Source: Elgaria multicarinata webbii (taxonomy: Eukaryota; Chordata; Lepidosauria; Squamata; Anguidae). From it: a stretch of 64,000 nt of DNA. Shown here in pieces: positions 36,628 through 48,132 of the stretch. The notes beneath the pieces were generated by a model that ran no database searches, was not told where the DNA came from, and saw nothing but the letters and a program-made list of their open reading frames with translations. Positions within the stretch are counted from its first letter, which is position 1. Every line of letters begins with the position of its first letter. The position numbers and the translations under genes are program-made. The DNA lies in assembly GCF_023053635.1 (NCBI RefSeq), contig NC_086182.1, positions 37,304,001-37,368,000 on the forward strand, read 5' to 3'.

Positions 36628-36850
36628 GGATCATTGAGTGAGAAGGGCTCTTGGAGGTCATCTAGTCCAACCCCATGCTCAGGGCAGGCTCTGCACTACA
36701 GCACCCCTAGCCGAGGGCCCTCCTGCCTCTGCTTGAATGCCTCTCACAGAGGAGAGGCCAACGCCCAAGGTGGGTTTCCTCTGAGGCTGACTCTGTTCTG
36801 CTGTCAAACAGCTCTTACTCTGAGAACGTTTCCCTCGTGTTTATCCAAAG
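36628..36850 (-). mobile_element. Older CR1 LINE 3' fragment
   Basis: Diverged antisense CR1 3' end: GGAGGTCATCTAGTCCAACC, then GCTTGAATGCCTCTC, with more differences than the other copies. Confidence 0.65.
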
Positions 36851-36897
36851 TCAACCATCCCTGCCCTTTTCTCTGGTTGTTCCTCTGCCCTCTGGAG

Positions 36898-36923
36898 TGT
36901 GTGTGTGTGTGAGAGAGAGAGAG
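36898..36923. repeat. (GT)n(GA)n microsatellite
   Basis: GT units followed directly by GA units. Confidence 0.85.
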
Positions 36924-39001
36924 CAGGATCCGTCCTTCTCAATGTAGTCTCATGTGTGCAGCAGTGGTGTAGTGGAGTGAGGTCTTGCAGGGAGGCAGTG
37001 CCGGGACTTCTTGAGGTTCAGGGATGCTGAGGTCCTTGGGCTCCAGCGCTGCTCAGGAGCTGGGGGTGGGGGGGATTTTGCCAGCAACAGTATATTGTCT
37101 TTGGACTCTCCTTGGGCACATAGCTGTGGGGACCATCGTGAGGTGTGCTTCCACTTCAAAATGCACCACGGCACCACTGGTGTGCAGGCTAAGAGCTATT
37201 GATGACATGAGTGGTGGTGGTGGGCAGCCTCTGAGGAGTATAGGCAAAGGGTGTGGTGGAGCCTGTCATACATCACAAGAAGGTCTAAAGGCCCGGCTCA
37301 CCAGAGGTACCCTGTACAGTCCGATGGGCTTCTGTAGACATCTCCTGTTTGTCCTTCTCCTGGGACTCATTTGCATTTGGGACTCCAGTATTTTGCTTTT
37401 CAGAATCTCTCCTCCCCTCCCTTCCCCCTTTGCTCTGCTCCTCCTTCTTCTCCTTCTTCAAAATGCCCAGCCATTGATCCCGCCCAACTTCTCCCTGAGC
37501 TCTTTGAACTCTGCTTTCCAGGCTCCACATCAAACTGTGCTCTGTTTACACATCCGTTGCTATCTCAGATTCCAAGGTGATGCCGTTACTTTCCCCTGGG
37601 GCTCCTGCCACTTTCACTTCATCAGCCAGTTCAACCCCAGTGGTCAGTTTAAGTCCAGGAGAGTGGATCCCGTGCTCCTCCCTCCATCTTCCAAAAGACG
37701 ACGTTGTCAGAGCAAGAAGGCAGGAATATATTGGACGCTCCACTCTTAGCAGAGCTCTAGGCTTCTAGCAGATGACAGGAGAGTTGAACCCCCACCCCAC
37801 CCGTCACTGGCATGCCTGGCTTCTTTGGCTGGCTGGCTTGGTCTTCTGTAGTATTCGGCCACAACAACATCCCTCTTGCTTCTCTCTCCTTCTGTCGCCA
37901 CCGAGATGCTCTCCAGGGCTTCCACTCTCCGATTCATGGATGTCTATGCAGGTGTATATATTCTTTACATGTGGCATTACGCCCTTCACTTTCTGATGGG
38001 TCTGTTGAACAGACTGAACGCTGCAGTACTCTGTTCCAGTCACGCATTCCATCAAGGCTCTGTGAGAGCCACCAGATTACTTACCGTCTTGTATGAGGAG
38101 TCCAGGTTCCTCCTTTTTCCTTCCTGTGCAACGTGCATTAGTAGACTGCCGCTGGGGCCCATGGGCCTGGCACCTTCCCGGTTCCCCTGCAAACTTCCGA
38201 GCACCACTTCTGCTGCCTGGCTTCCTCCTTTGCCCCTCACACTTGTCTCAGTTCCTGGCATTGGGCTTTTGCCTCTTTCCCCACAGCATTTAGCTTAAAG
38301 GGGCCCCCTGGCCAGGCTCCTGCCAGACGCGTCCTTGCCCGTCCTCGTGTGGGGCACCTGCTCTCCGGCCGGGATTCTTTTGTTTTGCTAACCTAGGCCA
38401 AGGCCCAAGGAGCCTCTAGCACCCTTTGTGCAGGCAGCTGTTGTCTCCAGGGAGGTGTCTGCCACGGTTGGGGCTTCCATGTGTGGTTTGTTTTTGCAAA
38501 CCTTTGCTGTGGCCTAGTTTCGCTGTGGCCTCCACCTACACAGGCTGAAGCAGGCACAAAGACATTTGCATGGGCACATGACTTGGAAAGGTTGTTGCTG
38601 AGGCCTTTTCAGGGATTCTGGCCCCAGCTGGTTGCTAGTTCTGTATTCTGAGAAGAATCTCTTTCTTTGCATGCAGGATGGGCCTGCCTGGCCACAAAAC
38701 GACGTCATCCCACACAGAGCTCCAGCTGGACCGAGCGCAGCAGGCGCCTTGGCTTGTTGTGCTGTGTGCGGGAGACTGGCACGGAGGTGGCATGTGGGGA
38801 CTGGCAGCCTTTTCCCTGCTGTCTGTGGCTGGCACAACACAGGCAGGCGGCCGCCTGGGCCCTGACTGCCTCTCTCCTGTAAGAGGAGACTCCTCCCTGC
38901 CAGTGCCCTGCCTGCCTATGGGACTCCCCCCTGCCAGGCTGGGGAACGGTCCCAGGGCCAGGAAAGGAGGCTTCCCATTCTGGGGCAGAGAGCTGTGCCT
39001 G

Positions 39002-40768
39002 TTTATTTATTATTTATTTATTTATTACATTTTTATACCGCCCAATAGCCGAAGCTCTCTGGGCGGTTCACAAAAATTAAAACCACAGTAAAACACCCAA
39101 CAGTTTAAAACACAATTACGAAATACAGTATAAAAAGCGCAACCAGGATAAAACCACACAGCAAAGTTGATATAGGATTAAAATACAGAGTTAAAACAGT
39201 AAAATTTAAATTTAAGTTAAAATTAAGTGTTAAAATACTGAGTGAATAAAAAGGTCTTCAGCTGGCGACGAAAGCAGTACAGTGTAGGCGCCAAGCGGAC
39301 CTCTCTGGGGAGCTCGTTCCACAACCGGGGTGCCACAGCGGAGAAAGCCCTCCTCCTAGTAGCCACCTGCCTCACTTCCTTTGGCAGGGGCTCACGGAGA
39401 AGGCCCCCTGTAGATGATCTTAAGGTCCGGGTAGGTACATATGGGAGGAGGCGTTCCTTCAGATAACCTGGCCCCAAACCGTTTAGGGCTTTAAATGTCA
39501 ATACCAGCACTTTGAATTGGGCCCGGACCTGGACTGGCAGCCAATGAAGTTGTAAAAGGACTGGCGTAATGTGATCTCGCCGGCCAGTCCCTGTTAATAA
39601 CCTTGCTGCCCTGTTTTGCACCAGTTGAAGTTTCCGGACCGTTTTCAAAGGCAGCCCCACGTATAACGCATTGCAGTAATCCAAACGAGAGGTTATCAGA
39701 GCATGGATAACTGTAGCTAAGCTATCTCTGTCCAGATAAGGGCGCAGCTGGTATATCAGCCTGAGCTGATAAAAGGTGCTCTTTGCCACTGAGTTCACCT
39801 GTGCCTCAAGTGACAGTTCTGGATCGAAGAGCACCCCCAAACTACGGACCCGATCCTTTAGGGGGAGTGCAACCCCGTCCAGGACAGGGCAAACATCACC
39901 TCGCCGGACAGAAGAACCACCCGCTAACAGTACCTCCGTCTTGTCTGGATTGAGTTTCAGTTTATTAGCCCTCATCCAGTCCATTACCGTGCCCAGGCAC
40001 TGGTTCAGAACAGCCACTGCCTCACCTGGGTTTGATGAAAAGGAAAGGTAGAGCTGGGTATCATCCGCATATTGATGACACCTCAGTCCACATCTCCGGA
40101 TAACCTCCCCCAGCGGCTTCATGTATATGTTAAACAGCATGGGGGATAAGATAGAGCCCTGTGGAACCCCATGGCTTAGGAGCCACGGCACAGAGCAATA
40201 ATCCCCCAGCACCACCTTCTGGAATCGGCCATCCAAGTAGGAGCGGAACCACTGCAACGCAGTACCTCCAACTCCCAGCTCAGACAACCTATCCAGAAGG
40301 ATACCATGGTCGACGGTATCGAAGGCCGCTGAGAGGTCCAGGAGAACCAACAGGGTCGCACTCCCCCTGTCTCTCTCCCGACAGAGGTCATCCCACAGGG
40401 CGACCAAGGCAGTTTCTGTTCCAAAACCAGGCCTGAAGCCCGATTGAAATGGATCTAGATAATCCGTTTCATGCAAGAGTGCCTGGAGTTGTCCTGCAAC
40501 CACCCGCTCAAGCACCTTGCCCAGGAAAGGGATATTAGCCACCGGCCTGTAGTTGTTAACATCTTCCGGGTCCAGATTAGGCTTCTTCAGGAGTGGTCTA
40601 ATTACCGCCTCTTTTAAAGAGGCCGGCACCACTCCCTCTCTCAAGGAGGCATTTACAACCTCCTGGACCCAGCCGGCGATCCCCTCCTTATTTGATGTAA
40701 TGAGCCACGAGGGGCAAGGGTCAAGCACACAGGTGGTCGACCGGACTTGGCCAAGCACCTTGTCCACA
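39002..40768 (-). mobile_element. 5'-truncated L2-clade LINE with an open ORF2
   Basis: About 510 codons stay open on the minus strand, covering most of the reverse transcriptase (NNYRPVANIPFLGKVLERVV, FRPGFGTETALVALWDDL, LVLLDLSAAFDTVDHGIL, GVPQGSILSPMLFNIYMKPL, QYADDTQLYLSF with YADD at 40060-40071) and the C-terminal domain. The 3' tail has TAAA/TAAAT units. No endonuclease domain, so it cannot move alone. TGCCTGTT at 38996-39003 and 40769-40776 may be an 8-bp target duplication. The unbroken frame suggests a recent insertion, in the FXYD6 intron. Confidence 0.93.
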
Positions 40769-41582
40769 TGCCTGTTGGTAACAATGCATCTCTGGGTGCC
40801 AGCAGGCCCTGCTGCTGGGAGCTGGGAGCTGGGCCTGAGCCCCAGGGGATGGAGAGCAGCCAAAGGCCTGGCTTTGCCTGGGGGTGCTGGGCCCCTCAAG
40901 GCCAGGCTTTGGCAGGGGGGCCCTTCCTGAGTCAGGCCAGCTTCCCCTGGGAGCCCCCCCTGCTACTGCTGCTGACACTGCTTTGCCTCAGCGCTGGGGG
41001 GGGGAAGCGGAAGCGGCTTCCCACCGACTCCCTTTCTGGCCTGTTCTTTGTCTTCCTGTCAGCTGCCTGGCTGGCCCCCAGTGGGCTGCTTGCCACAGGA
41101 AGGCAGGAAGGCTGCCTAGCGAGGTGGTGAGGAGGGGAAAGCACACGCAGCTGCCACGCGGCAAAACGGGGGCAGACAACGCCGCTGCCCAAGGGCTCCT
41201 CTTGCCCTCCCCTGCGCTGCTCCTGCTTGCATTGGGGCAGGGGGGCTGCCGGATGGCTGTTCTGTTTGCATCTGGTCCCCAAAGAGGGAGCCGGACCACC
41301 CCCACCCCCACCTCCTGCCAGATTAGCTGCCTGGTTGTTTATGCTGGGTGGGTGTTTTATAGCCCCCGACAAGAGAGCCTTGCCATTGCGCCTCAGGGGA
41401 TGGAGGCGGTGCGGTGCTGGGCTGTTGGCCCTCCCCATGCCCCCTGGGCCCCCGACCTTTCAGCCTGAGCTGCCCCACTGGTGCTTAGCTACTGGCCCCC
41501 CTGCAAAGGCAGGGCAGGACGGAGAGTACAACCATGGAGCCTCCTTCCCTCCCAGGTGTTGAACAGTGTTGGGCTTCATGCC

Positions 41583-41585
<3 letters not shown>

Positions 41586-41633
<48 letters not shown>
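41586..41633. repeat. (CT)n microsatellite
   Basis: About 24 CT units in the FXYD6 intron. Confidence 0.97.
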
Positions 41634-41636
<3 letters not shown>

Positions 41637-42119
41637 TGCCAACTCCGCCAGTGGGGGCTGAGAGAGGTGACATTTCCAGCTGACCTTTTGCAGATCCCCG
41701 GGCACCTTTGGTTGGCATAAGGTGGCCTCCTCCATGATGGCCCAATGCCATAAAACCCCTAACCTTGGCAAGCACCCCCGGGTGTGTGTGTTGTGCTCTT
41801 GTCTCCTCGGCCCCAAAGGTTGCAGGTCAAAGCATTCTCACCTTTTGGTTTCACACCTCTAAGAGTTCCAGCTGCAGCAGCCCCTCCTCTCCCTGGGCTG
41901 TTGGAAAGTTTCTTGGGCTGGTAAACTCCACGTCCAGGACTAGCTGCAGTTTGGTACTTCCCCCCCACTTGCAAAGATTATTTGGAAGTGTGCGGTGGTG
42001 TGTGGTTTTTTTTATACTCCACCCTGATGAAACATTCTCTGCACAAACACCCCTTTGCCTGATTATCTCCAGTTGGGAGGGTGGGATGGCTGGCTGGCAG
42101 GAGAGGGCTGCACCCTTGA

Positions 42120-42610
42120 AGCCAAACAGATCTGGGCCACCCAATTTGGGGCAGTTCACACCTCTCGGAGAGTGTCCCCTATGTGATGGCACTGAGCCCA
42201 GTGTGGTCCAAAGCTGTCTGTACCCAGAGCGCTCTTCCAGGCATGGCTCGCTGCGTCAATATTAGCCCAAACACTTGAGAATGCCCTGTGCAGACACACT
42301 CCCTTGGGATGGACTGGACTCCCATCTCCTCTTGTAGAGGACACTTCCTTGACTTGGGGTGGCTGTATGTTGTTGGGTGGCCCAATGCCTCATTTGGGGC
42401 ACACAGCACCAGTCCTTTACTCGTTTCTACCTATGTGGGCTACCGCTATCATGACTCGCCAGGCTTGGCAGTGCCCTGGGCATGCATCAAGTCTTGGGTC
42501 AGACTGGTCTCAGTGCCATCTGATGGAGGGCACTTCCTTGGGTGTGTGGATGTATGATTTGGGGTGGCATGGAGTTTAATTTGGGGTGCACAGGGCCTAT
42601 TCCTTATTTG
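42120..42610. repeat. Diverged repeat units in mixed orientation
   Basis: Blocks near 42336-42420 and 42525-42605 share CACTTCCTTG, TTTGGGGTG/TTTGGGGC and GCACACAG/GCACAGGG in the same order about 190 bp apart. A third block near 42150-42230 matches the reverse complement (GATGGCACTGAGCCCAG against GATGGCACTGAGACCAG). Family unknown. Confidence 0.5.
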
Positions 42611-43046
42611 CCATGTCATCAGAAGTTGTGACTCAATGTGTTTTGCATGAAAATGCCTGCTTTGACTTGGAGAGAATTGGCGCTGATCTTCAAGGGGGGA
42701 AAGCCTCCTGACAGACCAGGGAGATATGTGACATGAAGTAGCCCTAAGCTTGCTTTTGGGATGCAAGAACATTTCAGCATTAGGGCCTTGTTCAGTTTGC
42801 TGACCGAGCGCTCCTGACGTTTCACACTCATCACCCCAGCCTGGGCTACCAGCCACCAACTTCCGCCACTTCCCTTCCCCCATCATCTAGTCACTGACTG
42901 GTGAAGTGTCAAACAGGCAATGAAGCCAGCAGGCCGTGTTTCTCTCAGGGAGGCGAGGCGAGGCAAAGCAAATATGGGTCGAGGCAGGGTGGGCAGGCGG
43001 GCAGAGCCCCTGAGCAGTGCTCCCGCTCCCTCCATGGAGCCTGGAA

Positions 43047-43095
43047 ATGGGACGGAGGCTTTTGAGCTTGCTGCTGCTGCTGCTCCTCCTCCTCT
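43047..43095 (+). CDS. Possible alternative FXYD6 first exon (signal peptide)
   Basis: ATG with purine at -3 and G at +4 opens MGRRLLSLLLLLLLLL. A GTGAGG donor follows at 43096 in phase 1, the phase FXYD6 exon 2 needs. Unspliced, the frame continues CEALARP and stops at 43247 (66 aa). The Leu run comes from CTG/CTC repeats, so chance is a real alternative. Confidence 0.25.
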
Positions 43096-43894
43096 GTGAG
43101 GCCCTGGCTCGGCCCATCTTCATCTCACCGCATTGGAGGAAGACGGCCCTCCCTCCCAGGGGAGGAGGAGCATGGCGCATGCGCTGCCTGCCTCTCTCCC
43201 AGAGCTTAGCGGGAGCGAGGCTGCTTTCCACCTGGCTGGCTGGCTGAGCAGGGCTGGGGCATGGCTGGAGGCCAACTGAACGCGCTCTCCCCACTCTCCC
43301 ACCCTGCTGTCCCTCCCTGCAGCATCAGGCCAGAGTCCAGGCCAGTGCTGCTTCCAAGCCCCGACCCGGCAGAGCAGGAAGGCATCTGGTGCGCTGCTCC
43401 ACCGTGAACACGAGGGCCAGCAGGGCTTCCCCTGGCACAGCCCCCCCCCCCCGCTGGCTGGCACTTATCGAGAGTAGGATAAGTCCCCCTGAACATGGGC
43501 CTGCCACAGAGGCATCCTGGCTACCAGCCCTAGGTTGCCCCCCTCCTCCGTGAATGGATCTGCTCCCCCTTTAAAGCCACCTCAACCATCGCCGCATCTT
43601 GCAGCAGCAAATTCCTTCCTTAGAAGTCATCAAGTTAGATGAGATGGCCAAAGTGCTGTGAGCAGCAGATCTTCCAAGTGTTTTTTAAATCATGGAAGCA
43701 GGGTGAGGGATTTGGGGGTTTGGACAGGTTGGGCAGCTTTAACTCTGTTCCCTGCTCAGTTTCCCCAAAGTAGAAGCTCCTCAGGTGTTCTCTGCCCAGT
43801 AGGGTTAAACAGGAAGGCATCATGGGAGCAGGGGGAGAGAATGTACTTGTATGCTTTGCCTTTATGATGCACCCCAGGGCATGGTGTGAAGGTG

Positions 43895-44000
43895 CATGAG
43901 GAGGCAGCCACCTTGCGGAAGCTAAGCAGGTCTGCCTCTGGTCAGTGCTTGGAGGGGAGACCACCTGGAAAAAAGGTGGGATATCAATGCAATAAATAAG
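43895..44000 (+). mobile_element. 5S-rRNA-derived SINE
   Basis: GGAAGCTAAGCAGG and, further on, GGTCAGTGCTTGGAGGGGAG with ACCACCTGG follow vertebrate 5S rRNA in order, covering the A box, intermediate element and C box. It ends in a LINE-type tail (GGGATATCAATGCAATAAAT). The 5' third of 5S is unrecognisable, so this is a decayed or truncated SINE, not a 5S gene. Confidence 0.82.
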
Positions 44001-44514
44001 AGAGGGGTGGGGTGGGGTGGACCACAAGTGTTTTGCCTAGTTTGGCGCAAAGGCAGTGGCCATCACTACATGGGGTGTCAATGTGTCCAAGGAAGGGACT
44101 GGGCAGGGAGGCATGACATGTGGCTAGATCTGCAGGGATGGCCCAAGGTAGGCTGACACCCAAGGCAAGGAATAAGATGGGGCACAACCTCTCTCCTCCA
44201 ATGCTTAATTGCACCCCCCCAGGTTCTGCTACCAGAGGGGGCTTCTTCACTCTGCCTAATGCTAAGGCCGGCTCTGTAGATCTAGCTGAGAAGGAACGGC
44301 CTCCCGAGGAAAGCCGGCAGCTTTCCCTGGGACCCTCCCCACTCTGGTCTGGCTGCAGCCCAGCTCCACAGCAACACAAAGCTGGACCCAGGAGTGGCAG
44401 GTCCCGCGTGGGCTGCCTTGCCGTGGGCTGCCATGTCGCTGCCCGGCCTGCTCCCCTTTGGCCCTCGCCTCCCTCCCTCCCTGCCTGACGCCTTCTGCTT
44501 TCTCCCTTTCCCAG

Positions 44515-44577
44515 CCGCCATGGAAGGGGGGCTGTTCTTCCTGTGCTCCCTGCTGGTTCCAGTGATCTTAGCAGACG
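44515..44577 (+). CDS. FXYD6: FXYD6 coding exon 1
   Basis: Five nt of 5' UTR then ATG at 44520; acceptor TTTCCCAG, donor GTAGGT, phase 1. Confidence 0.94.
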
Positions 44578-45718
44578 GTAGGTACTGCTGCTGCCGTGGC
44601 CCCTCCCTGGCCCTCTGAGCGAGCCCGGCCCTCGTGGCGCCACCCCTCCTCGTGGCTGCCACACCCGAGGGGAGGGGAGGGGAGGGCCAGCTCAAATGCT
44701 GGGTGGCTTAAGAGGAGACGCCTTGGCGGGCTGCAGGGACAGAGCCCGGTGCGTCGCCAGGCGGAGGATCAGCCCGTGGCTCCTGGCGTCTTTGTGCAAA
44801 GGCGTGTGCCTGGCATCCTCCCCATTGTTCCTTTGCGGGATGAAAGGGTCCTGGTCAAACATTACCTTGTCAAAGGACTTAAAGGTGCATTTACTGCATT
44901 AATTGTCTTGGCTGGGTAAAAAGGCTTCCAAGGCTAATGAGCCTGCTTCTCCCTCAAAGAGGAAAGCCTCCGTGAGCCCAGGGCCATAAGGACAAGGGCT
45001 CCCCTCCCACCCGTCGAGCCCCATCCAGCCAGAGCTGCTCCTTCCACCAACTCTCCCCCCCCCCCGGAACTTCCCTCTGTCCTCAGAGAGCCAGTGTTTC
45101 TGGCTGCCTCTGCCTGCACACCTCAACATGACACGCTCTCCATCTCTCTCCCCCCACCCCCACCACACACACACACACTCCCCCGGGGCAGGGGGCTCTC
45201 AAGTCTTTTGGTGCCACAGAGGCCAAGGCTAATGCATTTTTCTTGTTTGCTCTTTGCAGTGACTGATCAGGAGAAGGAGAAGGACCCCTTTACCTATGGT
45301 GAGCCCCACCCCCCTTTCTGGGCACCCCTGAAGGGCCCTGAGCCAGCTGCACTGGGCATGGACCTGCCATCTCTCCCTTTTGTCTCCCCTAGACTACCAG
45401 ACCCTACGGATCGGCGGCCTGGTCTTCGCTGTGGTCTTCTTCACTGTTGGAATCCTCCTCATCCTGAGTAAGTGAGTGGGTCGCCTGCCCAAGGCCTGTG
45501 CCTCTGAAGGAAGCACCCAGCTGGTGCAGCAATGGGTCTTGGTCCGGCCCCAAATGGTGCCACTGAGATCTGGGTTTGAGGGGCAACTCAGGAGGCGGGG
45601 GGGGGGTTGAGCACAGCAAGCCAACAGCCCTCTTTCCATGGAAAGGCTCCCAGTTCAGGGCCCTCACCCCAGCAGGCAGGTCTGGAGTTTCTTGTGGCTG
45701 GTGTCCGCTGGGAGAGAG

Positions 45719-45750
<32 letters not shown>

Positions 45751-48066
45751 TATAGCACCATCAGTGTACACGGTGCTGTACAGAGAGAGAGAGAGAGAGA
45801 GAGACACCTCTGGCTTATGTTCCTGCGCTGCCCCAGACCCCACTTCGTTACTGATCAAGGGAGCTCTGCAAGCCCCTTAGGTCCTCTGGGGGCCCTGGGC
45901 AACTGTAACCCCCTGGCAGACGATGGGAAGGGCGGGGGGTGGGGCGGGTAGCAGCCAGGGCTGGGCAAAGCTGTTCGTAGGCCCAGGCCAGATGGGAAAT
46001 GTAGGCCCCATTTCAACCTGCTCATTAAATATTTTTTAATCAGTTCTAAATGCATATGAACTAGATCGATTTATATAAAAAAAAGGTAATGGCAAGCACT
46101 TTTATTCAAGAGGTATATAAGACATCACTTCTTCACATTCAGAAATGCTTTACGTGCTTTTCTTTGGGCAAATTCATCAACAACAACAGAAAAATCAAGC
46201 AACTTTGCTCAGGGGGACTCAGAGTGGCCCCCCTCAAAACCATAGGCCCATGCCAACTGCCCCCCCCTCTGCCCAGCCCTGGAAGCAGCCAAACAGCCCC
46301 TGGAAAAGAGCCCTGTTAGGAAGGATGTCCTTGATGGGACAGGACAGGGGCAGCCCGGTGGAAGGAGCCTGAGCTTTCTGTTGCCTGTTCTTTCTTTCCC
46401 CAGGCAGGAGATGCAGGTGCAGTTTCAACCAAAAGCCCAGGTACGTGATGTGGAGGGCGGCACCTCCTCCCTCCCTCCCTCCCTCCCTCCCTCCCTCTCG
46501 TGACGGACTGCCTGCCCTTCGCCAGCGGCCCACTCAGCCGCACGCTTCTTTCCCTGCTGCAGGGGAGGCTTTTCTCTGAATGGAAGGCCACGCGGGAGCA
46601 GACGGGGCAAGGGGCCATCCCGGGGCAGGTGCACCAGTGGCCCTTCTGCTCCTGCTGTTGGCCTCCAAGGCTGCTCTTCAGCCGAAAACACCTGGCTGGC
46701 CATGTGCCAGCAGAGCACTGGCCCCGTGGAGCAAAGTTATCCATCTGTCTCTAACTCAACGTGCTTAAGGGGTGGTCTGTTCTTTGAGGCTGGGGGTCGT
46801 ACCCAATCGATCCTCAGGCAGTTTACAGTGCACTGCCATTCGTAACCTTTTCAAACACCAGTGAAACTGTAAAAGTAAAAAGTAAAAACAGCAGAATGCC
46901 CTGTGCACGACTGGAATGCAGCCAAATATTCAAAACACTTCAGCACCCCTTGAGAGCCTGGAAGGACGGGTGATTTCTATTTATTTATTGTGCTATCAGT
47001 GTGCCTGATCCTTACGATCTAAAATACGTTACAAGGGAAGCAACAGGGGAAGTGGAGGCAGAGGCCAAGAGGGCAGGAATCGGTGGTCGGTTCCGTTACA
47101 CGGGCTGAGGCTGTGTGGCCGGTGTGTGTGTGCAGGGAACTCCCTGGAAAAGCTGGCTTTTGAGGAGGGAAGGGAAGGGAGGGGAGGGGAGGGGGTGGGC
47201 TTCACGCAGGTGCCCTGGGAAGCAGCTCCAGGCAGAGGGGGCAGCAAGGGAGAGCACAGGAGACTGGTGCGAGAGCAGGCCATTGGAGAGCCACGGGTGA
47301 GGGGTGGAGATGGAGCAGTGGGAGTTCTGGGCAGGGAGAACAGCGGTGGCTATGGCCAGGCCGTGAGTGCCCTGGAAGGCAAGGGTGAAGCTGGATCCGG
47401 GGATGGACAGGAACAGCGGGTCGTGCCCACAGGTCCTGAGCAGCGAGCGCTGGATGGTTCTGGCAACAGAATGCTGCATAAAGGGGAGACCAGAGAAAAC
47501 TAGGCCAAAGATTGCAGTAGTTAAGGCAAGGGATGGCAGGATCTCTCTCTCTCTGTCTCCCACCCACCCACCCCCTTCTCAGGACCTCGTCCTTCTCAGC
47601 TGATCGATGCAGATCAGCTGAGGAAGGGGGCATTCTCACTCACCCCCCCCCCCACTGTGGTGCGCTGGCTGGGAAGCCTTTAACCTCCTTGCCAGTGTGC
47701 CGTGCTGGGCTTGAAAATGGGGTTCTCTCCACTCTGGCTGAGGTGGATCAGCGGAAGAGCAGAGATCACCCGATTGTAATCCCCTTTGCGGTGAGCTGGA
47801 CACAGAGCGCTAAACCTCCCTCCAGCAGGCTGCCATGGGGATGAAAACCGTGGCCCGGGGAGGGGGAGGGCCATGACTTGGGAGGGTGGCACAGGGTGCA
47901 GGGTCCCCAGCCTGCTCTGCCTATCTTGAGCTACACTGTTAAGGTAATAATAAGAACCCCAAGTTAGGAAAATGGCAGCCTTAACGAAATGGTGGCTGGA
48001 GTGGGTAGTGGCACCTCCCACAATTCCTTGGGGGTGGGGCGATGGGCCCCTCTCCTCCTGCTCAAT

Positions 48067-48132
<66 letters not shown>

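Larger units (their letters stand above)
33000..44514 (+). other. Predicted FXYD6 first intron(s)
   Basis: From the CpG island to the first coding exon. Apart from the repeats listed separately I see no homologous exon, except a possible alternative first exon at 43047. The stretches 35.4-36.6, 36.9-38.9 and 40.8-42.1 kb hold nothing I recognise. Confidence 0.45.

Noticed and set aside
43895-44000. 5S rRNA gene
   Set aside because: The 5' third is missing or unrecognisable and the 3' end carries a LINE tail; it is a SINE.
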